DNA of 64,000 nucleotides from NCBI GenBank assembly GCA_016650445.1, contig JAENVS010000036.1, positions 1 through 64,000 on the forward strand, in the 5' to 3' direction. The DNA is from Frankiaceae bacterium. Its GTDB lineage: Bacteria; Actinomycetota; Actinomycetes; Mycobacteriales; SCTD01. Below, piece by piece: positions 1 through 7,572 of the stretch (position 1 is the first letter of the stretch; each line of letters starts with the position of its first letter). A program made the position numbers and the translations under genes. Under the pieces are notes generated by a model. That model had not been told where the DNA came from. It did no database searches and saw nothing but the letters and a program-made list of their open reading frames with translations.

Positions 1-252
1 CTGATCGGCCGGGAACGAGCCGGTCACCTGGAACGCCACCGCTTCCCCGGCAGCCAGCGGACCCTGATAGGGCTCCACCGCGCCGCTGCTAGGGCGGGTG
101 TCGAACACCACGCACGGCGCCAACGGCGTGTACGCCGCATCGCTGACGTTGGCGATGCTCGCCGCCGAAACAGACCCGGCCGGCACCAGCCAGACCGCCG
201 AACCAACCACTACCGCCAACCCGACTCGCACCGCAGTCCCGAACCCGACCAT
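1..252 (-). CDS. Secreted protein with FDTRP module, N-terminal part only
   Basis: This gene runs off the left edge of the window. Reading leftward from the ATG at 252, the frame stays open to base 1 and gives 84 residues. Residues 1-31 form a signal peptide: a short basic start, a hydrophobic stretch GLAVVVGSAVWLVPAG, and a likely cut after Ala-Ser-Val-Ser-Ala. The mature part has the sequence PCVVFDTRP near residue 47, a module seen in many secreted actinobacterial proteins of unknown function. The protein is probably exported. Function cannot be assigned from the fragment. The gene is transcribed away from the rest of the locus. Confidence 0.75.
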   Translation of the reverse strand, partial: MVGFGTAVRVGLAVVVGSAVWLVPAGSVSAASIANVSDAAYTPLAPCVVFDTRPSSGAVEPYQGPLAAGEAVAFQVTGSFPADQ

Positions 253-367
253 GACCGATCACCCCTGCCCGAGAGGGCCCGTCCCACCACGGCCGGCAGC
301 ACCCGTCGACGCCCCCCAAACCGGACAGTACGCGGCAACAGCCGTCCTCGCCCGCAGAACAGTCCAG

Positions 368-401
368 CCGTCCGGGACGGTTCAACTAATCCGGACGGTT
401 C
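368..401. repeat. Inverted repeat and 18-bp-period direct repeat upstream of the secreted protein
   Basis: The stretch 253-557 has no convincing gene. Within it CCGTCC-G-GGACGG (368-380) is a perfect inverted repeat, and GGACGGTTC occurs at 375-383 and again at 393-401, 18 bp apart. This sits upstream of the leftward gene starting at 252, so a regulator-binding site is possible, but no known motif was recognised. Confidence 0.35.
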
Positions 402-557
402 GCGATGACACGTGCGAGGGCAGGGCACACGCGGCCCGCCTCGCTGGGCCGTCATCCCTCAGCAGTCCTGAAACGACGCACCAGCCACGGTAACTTCACG
501 CCGTGACCTGAACGCGTCACCGCGGCGCAGTCCTGGCCGTGCAGTTGGCCGCCCGCC

Positions 558-1271
558 TCAACTCCATAGCCCAAGGTCAAGTTCCGGCGCCAGCGATGCC
601 ACCAGATCACGATCGGCGTGGTAGGTCTCTTGCAGCACGGCACGCATGCTCTCGCTCACATGGATCTTGCCGCCAATCGTGGCTCGAACGGGCTCGGTGA
701 GGACATCCGGGATGTACGTCGGGTCGACGCCGAGGAACGCAAACGTCCGGGCCAGCTCACCCGCAGGATCGGATACGCACTGTTCATACTGGAGGATGAG
801 GACCCGGGTGCTGTCAAACCAGTACATCAACCGCTGGAGCTGCTCGCCATAGCGACCTCGGTGGAAGGCATCTGTGGCTGCGAGCGCAACATCGCCGAAC
901 CCGGCTGACCGCAGGTTGTGGGTGAGTGCTGATTCGAATCGCGCGACTGGATCACGCAACAGGATGAGCAGCTTGGCGTCAGGCGCGGCCCGGAAAAGCA
1001 GCGGTGGAACCCACGGGTCGTAGAGATAGCGGGGGGTCCACTCGCCCAACCGAGCGTCCAGGGCAGCCGGAAACAACGCGCGGTATTCCTCGGCGTGGCG
1101 TTCGGTGAAATCCGCAGCACAGAACCGATCGAAGAAGTGTCGCTCCTTAACGACTGCGTCGGCGCCGATCTCCGGATGCTCGCAGAGCAGCCGGTACCAC
1201 CATGAAGTCCCCGCCTTCTGCACCCCGATCCCAATGAAGTCCGGGCCTCGGCCGTCGGCGCCCTCACGCAT
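558..1271 (-). CDS. Sulfotransferase family protein
   Basis: A 237-residue PAPS-dependent sulfotransferase-like protein, expected to move a sulfuryl group from PAPS to a glycan or other acceptor in the cytoplasm. The 5'-phosphosulfate loop is visible near the N-terminus (GIGVQKAGTSWWYRLL) and the 3'-phosphate-binding stretch follows (LLRDPVARFESALTHNL). A longer open frame exists upstream, but its sequence is low-complexity and unlike the family. ATG at 1271 has GAGG 8 bases before it and places the P-loop at the usual distance from the N-terminus. The divergent neighbour at 1358 is a methyltransferase. It is one of three sulfotransferase-like domains in the polysaccharide region, so a sulfated polymer is plausible. 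The acceptor is unknown. Confidence 0.85.
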   Translation of the reverse strand: MREGADGRGPDFIGIGVQKAGTSWWYRLLCEHPEIGADAVVKERHFFDRFCAADFTERHAEEYRALFPAALDARLGEWTPRYLYDPWVPPLLFRAAPDAKLLILLRDPVARFESALTHNLRSAGFGDVALAATDAFHRGRYGEQLQRLMYWFDSTRVLILQYEQCVSDPAGELARTFAFLGVDPTYIPDVLTEPVRATIGGKIHVSESMRAVLQETYHADRDLVASLAPELDLGLWS

Positions 1272-1357
1272 GTCCGTCACCTCGGCCGAGCACTGTAGCC
1301 GCCCGTTTACGATCGAACCGTGCAGGAGAGAACGAGCAGGCTCGCTGGCGGCTCTCG

Positions 1358-2005
1358 GTGATCGAGGAGGAGCCGACCCACCGTGCGCGCGCTGGCGGCT
1401 TGTGGGACGAGATTGGCCGCCTCCAGTTTGAGTTCCTGATTGGCCAGGGGTTGAAGCCCCACCACCAGTTTCTCGACGTGGGCTGCGGGCCGCTTCGTGG
1501 CGGGGTCCATTTCGTACGCTTCCTCGACGTCGGTAACTACTGCGGCGTTGACGCCAACCAGGAGATGCTCGCTGCCGGTCGGGCTGAGTTGGCGCTGGCG
1601 AGTGTCGATGATCGCAGTCCGGACCTTCGTTGCGACGCCACCTTTGAGCTTGGCTCATTCGAGCGCCTCTTCGACTTCGGGCTCGCACAGTCCGTGTTCA
1701 CCCACCTGCCGCTGAACTCCATCATGCGCTGCCTCGTAGCGGTTTCACGGGTTCTCGTCCCAGGCGGGCGCTTCTATGCGACGTTCTTCGAGAACCCGTA
1801 CGGTCGCCTTCACCTGGCTCCTGTGCTCCAGCCGAGAACCGATGGGCAGCCGCAGCAGACGTACCCCGACCGGGACCCGTACCACTACGACGCGCGAGTT
1901 TTCGCTTGGGCTTGCGAGGGCACTGATCTTGAAGTGACCGTTCTTGGTGATTGGGCGCATCCTCGAAACCAGAAGATGCTTCTTTTCACCAAAGAGGACG
2001 CCTAG
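1358..2005 (+). CDS. Class I SAM-dependent methyltransferase
   Basis: A 215-residue SAM methyltransferase. Motif I is FLDVGCGPLRGG, followed by an acidic residue after the second strand (YCGVDANQEM), and there is a FDFGLAQSVFTHLPL motif typical of the class. The GTG at 1358 is the first usable start, but the frame remains open upstream to about 1283 and reads like protein (RAGENEQARWRLSVIEEEP from about 1319). The N-terminus may therefore be longer, or a start may have been lost. It lies divergent from the sulfotransferase and in the polysaccharide locus, so sugar or lipid-carrier methylation is a reasonable guess. The substrate is unknown. Confidence 0.8.
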   Translation: MIEEEPTHRARAGGLWDEIGRLQFEFLIGQGLKPHHQFLDVGCGPLRGGVHFVRFLDVGNYCGVDANQEMLAAGRAELALASVDDRSPDLRCDATFELGSFERLFDFGLAQSVFTHLPLNSIMRCLVAVSRVLVPGGRFYATFFENPYGRLHLAPVLQPRTDGQPQQTYPDRDPYHYDARVFAWACEGTDLEVTVLGDWAHPRNQKMLLFTKEDA

Positions 2006-2082
2006 AGGGCCGCTGGCGCAAGAAGCGAGACGGACGTCGGCGCGCGTGGATCAGCCACGCTCGCGAACGGGTTCCTCTCCGT

Positions 2083-2880
2083 TCACGCGACGCGGCTGAC
2101 CATGCGGAGGCGTTCCAAGACGAGACTCAGCTGGATGTGTCCGAATTCCACGTTCATGTGGTAGTCCTCCGGACCGAGACTTGGCCTATCTGGATCCCTG
2201 AAGAATCCCGAGTCGTGGGTGTACCTCGGGTCGGTGAACAGCGGCGCCACGAGCGTGTCACTGGGCTGCGCGATGACGGAGAACTCTGTGGTCAGTTCGT
2301 CGTTCACCATTTCGAACAGTGCCATGAGCCGAGCCGCGTCGCCCGTTTCGTGGATCTCCGCCCAGAGCGCTGACTGGTTAGCCACGGCTGTCAGGCTGGG
2401 GTAAGGGTGGGGAATGAGCAAGATCGGGACATCCACGCTCCCGCGAATGTCGCGGGCCAGTGTCACGGCGAGGGATCGCTCGCGATCGGCGCGTGCCATC
2501 TCTAGGAACAACGCGTCGGACACGAGCTTCTTCTTCGCGGTGTTCGAGCGGTGTGACTCCGGCTGGTAGGTCCGGTGCAGGCGCACCAAGCTGCTGACGT
2601 CCCGCCGCAGGCCTGCGACAAGGATCGCCTCGAAACTGGTTAGGTCGACGTCGCCGGAGAGCCCTGCTTCAGATCCGGCTCTGCCAGAGCTCGGTATCTT
2701 GGATCCGACGACGTGGATGCCGTCCTCGACACCGTGCCGTGTCGCTGCGAAGAACTCCAGACTCACGTCGGGAGTCTGCTGCGCGACTTCGTTCCACGCC
2801 TTCGCGATGACGGCCGCGTGGCTGTTTCCGATGACCGCGACCGTCAAGATCCAAACATTTCTAGTAGGGCATCCTCGCAT
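2083..2880 (-). CDS. SGNH-like protein
   Basis: A 265-residue protein beginning with a short strand and VIGNSHAAVI, which resembles block I of SGNH hydrolases. Its end, EDYHMNVEFGHIQLSLVLE, has an Asp-x-x-His pattern in the place where SGNH enzymes keep their catalytic pair. It overlaps the stop of the GSCFA gene just upstream (2844), so the two are probably translated together. Starts inside the overlap are possible: ATG at 2880 is used here, and a TTG just before TVAVIGNSH is an alternative. SGNH and GSCFA proteins near glycosyltransferases often add or remove acyl groups on polysaccharides. That role is inferred, not shown. Confidence 0.65.
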   Translation of the reverse strand: MRGCPTRNVWILTVAVIGNSHAAVIAKAWNEVAQQTPDVSLEFFAATRHGVEDGIHVVGSKIPSSGRAGSEAGLSGDVDLTSFEAILVAGLRRDVSSLVRLHRTYQPESHRSNTAKKKLVSDALFLEMARADRERSLAVTLARDIRGSVDVPILLIPHPYPSLTAVANQSALWAEIHETGDAARLMALFEMVNDELTTEFSVIAQPSDTLVAPLFTDPRYTHDSGFFRDPDRPSLGPEDYHMNVEFGHIQLSLVLERLRMVSRVA

Positions 2881-3896
2881 TGATCGTCCATGAGTTCGTC
2901 CACCGAGGCGGGCGGCACAGTCACAGCCGCGCGACCTGCCGGCTGGAGCTCGGCATGTTGAGCAAAGAAGTGGCTCATGACCACCGCGACTCCCTCGGCC
3001 CGAACGGTGCGAAGGTTCTCGTCGAAGAACTGGCCCCGGGCCTGTGGACCGGTGATGATCTCGTACGACGGGAAGTAGTCGACGTCTGCCTTCTGCGCAA
3101 GCTCGCCGGCTGCCGCGCGGAGAACCGCTTTCGAGTAGGACGACGCCAGCAGTACGTGGTCGTCAGTCGCTGTGGCCGTGAGGGGAACGGGCGACACCGT
3201 GAGGATCATTCTCAGGCTGGGGTTCGCCGCCTGCAGTAGTGCTCGAGCGCGGTAGAGGTCGCGAACGACCTCGGCCGTCGAGAAGTTGATGAACGAGAAG
3301 TCCTTGTTGAAGCTGCCGGCCACGGTGCCCGGCGCAGTGGGATACACGGTTCCTGAGGCCCGGTGCATCCAGGCTTCGGTGAGACCGAGGGTGAAGACGA
3401 ACACGTCTGTGGACTTGATCATCTCTCGTACGGCGGCAAGGTGCTGATCTCTGTGGGCCCGCACTAGGTCCTGCGTGCTCAGGCCCTCAGGCTCGACGGA
3501 CGGCCGGAGCGCATCAAAGAACCGCCCGTTGCGCTCCCAGACCCAGTCGACCGGCTGCCAGACACCAGTCGCCTCCTCGATGAGTTGAACGAGCTGCCGT
3601 GCCGTATAGATGTTGCCGTAGCGGGCCGAGTACGTGAGATAGCCGAAGCGACGCGCGGTGGCACCCTCGATCCCCGGCGGCGGCGGCTCTACGTCGACCA
3701 CGTTGAAGTTTCGTATCCGGAGTTGTCGCACGATGTGCTGTGCGAAGCAACTTCCAGCAGCGGCGATGCGCGCGCCCTCGCCCAGCGCGAATTTCTTGAC
3801 GTAGACCCCTGGAAGGTGCGTGGCGCTCTGGCTCGCCACCGCTGAGCTCCAGAAGCTTCGTTCGGACAGTCCCGCGTAGGGAGATTTGCCTGGCAT
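2844..3896 (-). CDS. GSCFA domain protein
   Basis: A 350-residue member of the GSCFA family, named for the motif seen here as AAAGSCFAQHIVRQL around residue 45. The rest matches the family layout, with GLTEAWMHR and NFSTAEVVRDL in the middle and a late Ser-His-Phe segment. GSCFA proteins resemble SGNH/GDSL hydrolases and usually sit in cell-surface polysaccharide clusters. ATG at 3896 has AGGAAG 6 bases upstream. The following SGNH-like gene overlaps its end by 37 bases. Transcription is divergent from the large glycosyltransferase gene at 4019, so promoters for both should lie in 3897-4018. The reaction is not known. Confidence 0.8.
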   Translation of the reverse strand: MPGKSPYAGLSERSFWSSAVASQSATHLPGVYVKKFALGEGARIAAAGSCFAQHIVRQLRIRNFNVVDVEPPPPGIEGATARRFGYLTYSARYGNIYTARQLVQLIEEATGVWQPVDWVWERNGRFFDALRPSVEPEGLSTQDLVRAHRDQHLAAVREMIKSTDVFVFTLGLTEAWMHRASGTVYPTAPGTVAGSFNKDFSFINFSTAEVVRDLYRARALLQAANPSLRMILTVSPVPLTATATDDHVLLASSYSKAVLRAAAGELAQKADVDYFPSYEIITGPQARGQFFDENLRTVRAEGVAVVMSHFFAQHAELQPAGRAAVTVPPASVDELMDDQCEDALLEMFGS

Positions 3897-4018
3897 AATT
3901 CACTTCCTGCATTGGGTCTGTCGGCCGACGATACCTAGTGGTGCAAGGCCGTGCAGGCGGCTTTCACTGCACTGTCGTGGCCGGACCCTCGTCGGCACAC
4001 GATCGCGAAAGGGCTTGA

Positions 4019-7000
4019 GTGGACGGCGCCGCGCCCAAGGCTCCCGAGCCGCTCGCTGCCTCCGCGAGTTATCTGGATAAGGGCGGTCGGGAAGGCGCTG
4101 TGCTGATGAGGCAGCCCCAGCCGAGCCCGGCGCTGGCCGGTCGGCCGCGCGATCTTCTGGTCGTCGTTCGCAATGAGGGCTCCGATGTCTGGGAGCACGT
4201 GCCGGAGTGGCCGCTGGTAGTCACCCAGACTTGGTGGTCACCAACCGGGTCATTGCTGTTCAGGGATACCGGCAGGGTTCCGCTCGAGGCAGACATCGAA
4301 CCCGGTCAGAGTGTTGAGGTGCTCCTCAGCCTGCAGACACCCCCCGAGCCAGGTCGCTACCGGGTGGAGTGCACGGTGCGTCGGCGCCGGGGGATTTGGT
4401 TCGAGTCGCGCGGCTTTCGTCCCTTGCAGCTCGACCTCGACGTGCTGGGAGCTGATGACTATGCGCGCGCGCGGGTTGTCCTCGCGGTCGCTCCGCCTCC
4501 GGTCTTGCGGGGTGAGTCGGCGGAGATAGCGGTCGACGTGACCAACTTGGGCGACTGGACCTGGCCGCACGAGGGCCGCCACTACGTCTTCCTCACGCAC
4601 CGATGGCTCGACGATCGGGGTCGGGCCGTCGAGAAGCGGGGTCCCAGGACGCGCTTGAGACGCCCGGTCGGACCCGGCGAGACGCTGCGGACCGCAGTCG
4701 CCGTTCGCGCCGCCGCCACCGCCGGCAGCCACACCCTCGAGCTCACGCTCGTACAGCAAGAGACGCTCTGGTTCAACGAATCAACCGGCATGACCGTTGC
4801 TCGCGAACGCGTCGAGGTGCTGGATCCGAATGGGCTCGACGCGGATGGCTTGTACGACGTGCGGGAGTGTCAGCGTAAGCACACCGCTTTTCTGGAGCAG
4901 GCTGCTTACGAGCGGTGGCGAGACGAGTATGCGTCGCTCGACGAGGCAACCCTGCGGACGATCAGGCTGGGGCTGAACAGGCGGACGGACTGGCCCCGGA
5001 TCGTCGTTGTCGTGCTTGTCGACGCACGTACAGGATCGGAGGAGCTTGCCGCCACGACGGCTTCTCTGGATGAGTCCCTCTACGACAACTGGGCACGCGT
5101 GATCCTTCCCACCGATCTCGCGCAGGGTGACCCCTTCGGTGACGCCATCGACGGTGGTGACGTTTGCATGCGGATCAGGGCGGGCGACCGGCTGTCGCCC
5201 GTGGCGCTCTTCCTCGTGGGCGCCGCTTTCGTCGACGAGTCGGTCGACTGGGTGGTGTGGGACTCGGACGAGGAAGACCGGGACGGAGCGACGCAGAGTC
5301 CGAGGTTCCTGGCTGGCTACGACCCGGAGCTGGCGGAGTCGACCGGATGGTTTGTGCGATCTGGTGCGATGAGATCGGCGCGCGTGAGGAGACATCTGGC
5401 TGCGGCTCGGGACGCCGCGTCCGATCTTGAGCTCAGCTCTGCCCTTGCGCGGCACATCGCCGGAAGTCAGGTGCGACACCTTCCCGTCGTGCTGCAGACC
5501 CGCCGGGTCGACGATCCGCTTGGGGCGGTCAGGGAGCGAGTCGAGACGGCGCGACACCGACTCGGGCCAGACCTGGTCCGGGTAGAGCCACGGCTGTCGC
5601 TAGACGCGGTGGGAGTCGACTACCTCCCGTCCGACCCACCTCCGCGCGTCTCCATCGTGATACCTACGCGCGATCGCGTCGGGCTCCTGCAGCGGTGCGT
5701 GGACGGGTTGGTGGAGCGCACCACGTATACCGACTACGAGCTCATCATTTTTGACAACCAGAGCTCGCACCCGGCTGCTCTGACCTATCTGTCGCGGCTG
5801 GAAGCCAGCGGTCTGGCGCGGATCGTCCGCTATGACAAGCCTTACTCCTGGTCGGAGATGAACAATCTCGGTGCCGAGATGGCGACCGGCGGCGTGCTCT
5901 GCCTGCTGAACAACGATGTGGAGATTGATGCCGGCGACTGGCTTTCTCGGTTGGTAGGGCACGCCCTGCGCCCTGACGTAGGCGTCGTTGGCCCATTTCT
6001 CTGGTATGGCGACAACACCCTTCAGCACGGCGGCGTCGTCCTGAGCCCCGACGCCTGGGGAGCCCACACCCACGCCGGCAAGGTGCGCAAGGGGGAGCTG
6101 CCCCCGCCACTGCGACTGACGCGCACGGTGTCCGCAGTGACGGGTGCCTGTCTCGTCACACGTCGTGACGTCTTCGAGGGAGTCGGAGGCATCGAGCAGA
6201 CGTACATGCCGGTGTCGCTGAGCGACGTCGACTACTGCCTGCGCGTTCAGGAAGAGCTGGACCTCCGAGTCATCTGTACGCCGGACGCAAACCTCTACCA
6301 CCACGAGTCGCAGAGCCGCAGCCTTCCGAACACTGACGATCAGCGACATGAGCTCTCCCGCGCCCGACGCTACTTCCAGAACGCTTGGCACGAGCGCTCA
6401 GCGCGCGATGCGTGGGCCAGTGGAAGCTTGTCCAACCATCACCCGTGTGACCAGTTGGCCGAGCCTCCGCGGAGTAGCGTGCGGTCTCAAGTACGGCGCG
6501 CAGTACGCCGCACAGGCAACCCCTCGTCCCCAAGGCTGATCCTCCTGAACGTGCCGAAGAGCGCTGGCGCCAGCGTCTACAGTCGCTTCGCCCGCGAGTA
6601 CTCGGAGGAGGGTGTTCTCACACTGTCTCCGCGAGAGCTGCTTGGCTGCTACGACGGAGATACCGGAAGCTTGGAACGAACGACACGACGGCTTCAAGCC
6701 AGCGACGTGCTCGTCGCGCATGTCAGTCATGGGTTCGCCAACCTGCTGGGATTACACGCGGTCTACGGCCTCGTCGTACGGGATCCCGTCGATCGCGTGA
6801 TTGCGCAATTTCGCAGCTTGACGAGAGATGGCCGCAGCCCCCTGCGACAGGTCGGCCTAAGAGGCATCGACATCGGCGAGGCGCTGGAGTCCGGCGTGCT
6901 GGCCTCAAACCTGCTCTGCCGGCGCATTCTTGGCGAGTCCCCTGAGCCTCTATCCTGGTCGGAGATAGTGGCAACCGGACACGCAGATTCTGCTGTCTTT

Positions 7001-7375
7001 GCAGGCTACCGGCTGCCCCGAGATACGTGGTGGCTTGGCCTGCGAGGGAAGATCGACCGCACGGCGGACATCGAGATCGATATGGGGCGCGTCGCTCGGA
7101 CTTTGGCCACGGACTTCGCGCTCGTGACGACCGCCGCTGCGCTGCCGTCTGCCCTCGAAGCGTTTGGCGCAACGGCAGGATGGGCCACCGCCGACTCCGT
7201 TCCCAGGTTGAATGAAGCACCCGACGCCATTGTCGTCGCTGCCCACGAGCGCGCACTGATCCAGCGCTACAACGCAGCAGACATTGAGCTGTACGAGCAG
7301 ATTCGAGCCCGGCCGGGATCGTTCTTGCTGGCCGAGGCGCTCGTCCGGGCCTTCGACAGTGCGGACGCGTCATGA
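4019..7375 (+). CDS. Giant fusion: beta domains, two GT2 domains, sulfotransferase
   Basis: An 1118-residue protein with several parts in a row. Residues about 25-275 are two beta-sandwich domains rich in Trp and Tyr. Residues about 310-520 look like a worn GT2 domain: WVVWDSDEEDRDG and a following PRFLAGYDPEL keep the tandem-GT2 pattern, but the usual nucleotide-binding start is weak. Residues about 540-800 are a well-preserved GT2 (VSIVIPTRDRVGLL, LLNNDVEI, CLVTRRDVFEGVGG). Residues about 835-1118 are sulfotransferase-like (LILLNVPKSAGASVY, then VVRDPVDRVIAQFR). GTG at 4019 follows GAAAGGG at a normal distance. The next small gene overlaps the stop by ATGA. It may both extend and sulfate a glycan in one polypeptide. 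Confidence 0.85.
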   Translation: MDGAAPKAPEPLAASASYLDKGGREGAVLMRQPQPSPALAGRPRDLLVVVRNEGSDVWEHVPEWPLVVTQTWWSPTGSLLFRDTGRVPLEADIEPGQSVEVLLSLQTPPEPGRYRVECTVRRRRGIWFESRGFRPLQLDLDVLGADDYARARVVLAVAPPPVLRGESAEIAVDVTNLGDWTWPHEGRHYVFLTHRWLDDRGRAVEKRGPRTRLRRPVGPGETLRTAVAVRAAATAGSHTLELTLVQQETLWFNESTGMTVARERVEVLDPNGLDADGLYDVRECQRKHTAFLEQAAYERWRDEYASLDEATLRTIRLGLNRRTDWPRIVVVVLVDARTGSEELAATTASLDESLYDNWARVILPTDLAQGDPFGDAIDGGDVCMRIRAGDRLSPVALFLVGAAFVDESVDWVVWDSDEEDRDGATQSPRFLAGYDPELAESTGWFVRSGAMRSARVRRHLAAARDAASDLELSSALARHIAGSQVRHLPVVLQTRRVDDPLGAVRERVETARHRLGPDLVRVEPRLSLDAVGVDYLPSDPPPRVSIVIPTRDRVGLLQRCVDGLVERTTYTDYELIIFDNQSSHPAALTYLSRLEASGLARIVRYDKPYSWSEMNNLGAEMATGGVLCLLNNDVEIDAGDWLSRLVGHALRPDVGVVGPFLWYGDNTLQHGGVVLSPDAWGAHTHAGKVRKGELPPPLRLTRTVSAVTGACLVTRRDVFEGVGGIEQTYMPVSLSDVDYCLRVQEELDLRVICTPDANLYHHESQSRSLPNTDDQRHELSRARRYFQNAWHERSARDAWASGSLSNHHPCDQLAEPPRSSVRSQVRRAVRRTGNPSSPRLILLNVPKSAGASVYSRFAREYSEEGVLTLSPRELLGCYDGDTGSLERTTRRLQASDVLVAHVSHGFANLLGLHAVYGLVVRDPVDRVIAQFRSLTRDGRSPLRQVGLRGIDIGEALESGVLASNLLCRRILGESPEPLSWSEIVATGHADSAVFAGYRLPRDTWWLGLRGKIDRTADIEIDMGRVARTLATDFALVTTAAALPSALEAFGATAGWATADSVPRLNEAPDAIVVAAHERALIQRYNAADIELYEQIRARPGSFLLAEALVRAFDSADAS

Positions 7376-7572
7376 ACACGTCGCCTGCCGATGACCGCTT
7401 GACCGAGATCGCTCGGCTCGAACGTGACCTGCAGATCTGCCGATTCGAGCGAGATGCCTTGTTCGATGCCCTGTTGCGAGTGGAAGAGCAGCGCTTGAAG
7501 CTTGCAGTAGCCCGGTCCCGCGACGGCGGAAAGAGCGAAGCTCGTCCGCGGCGTGCTCGATGGCGACCGTGA
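7372..7572 (+). CDS. Small charged helical protein between two glycosyltransferases
   Basis: A 66-residue protein whose start overlaps the previous stop as ATGA and whose end overlaps the next gene, so it is probably translationally coupled to both. The sequence is rich in Arg, Glu and Leu (LTEIARLERDLQICRFERD) and should form a single amphipathic helix or short coiled coil, followed by a basic tail. Similar heptad helices begin other proteins in this locus, for example the one starting at 26500, so it may help assemble the glycosyltransferases. No family was recognised. Confidence 0.6.
   Translation: MNTSPADDRLTEIARLERDLQICRFERDALFDALLRVEEQRLKLAVARSRDGGKSEARPRRARWRP

Noticed and set aside
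98-493. A plus-strand open frame of 131 codons near the left edge
   Set aside because: It overlaps the signal-peptide gene on the other strand, and its composition (Thr/Pro/Arg) and lack of a ribosome site look like chance.
1272-1688. Upstream extension of the sulfotransferase frame
   Set aside because: It is Arg/Pro/Ser-rich, overlaps the divergent methyltransferase and puts the P-loop far from the N-terminus.
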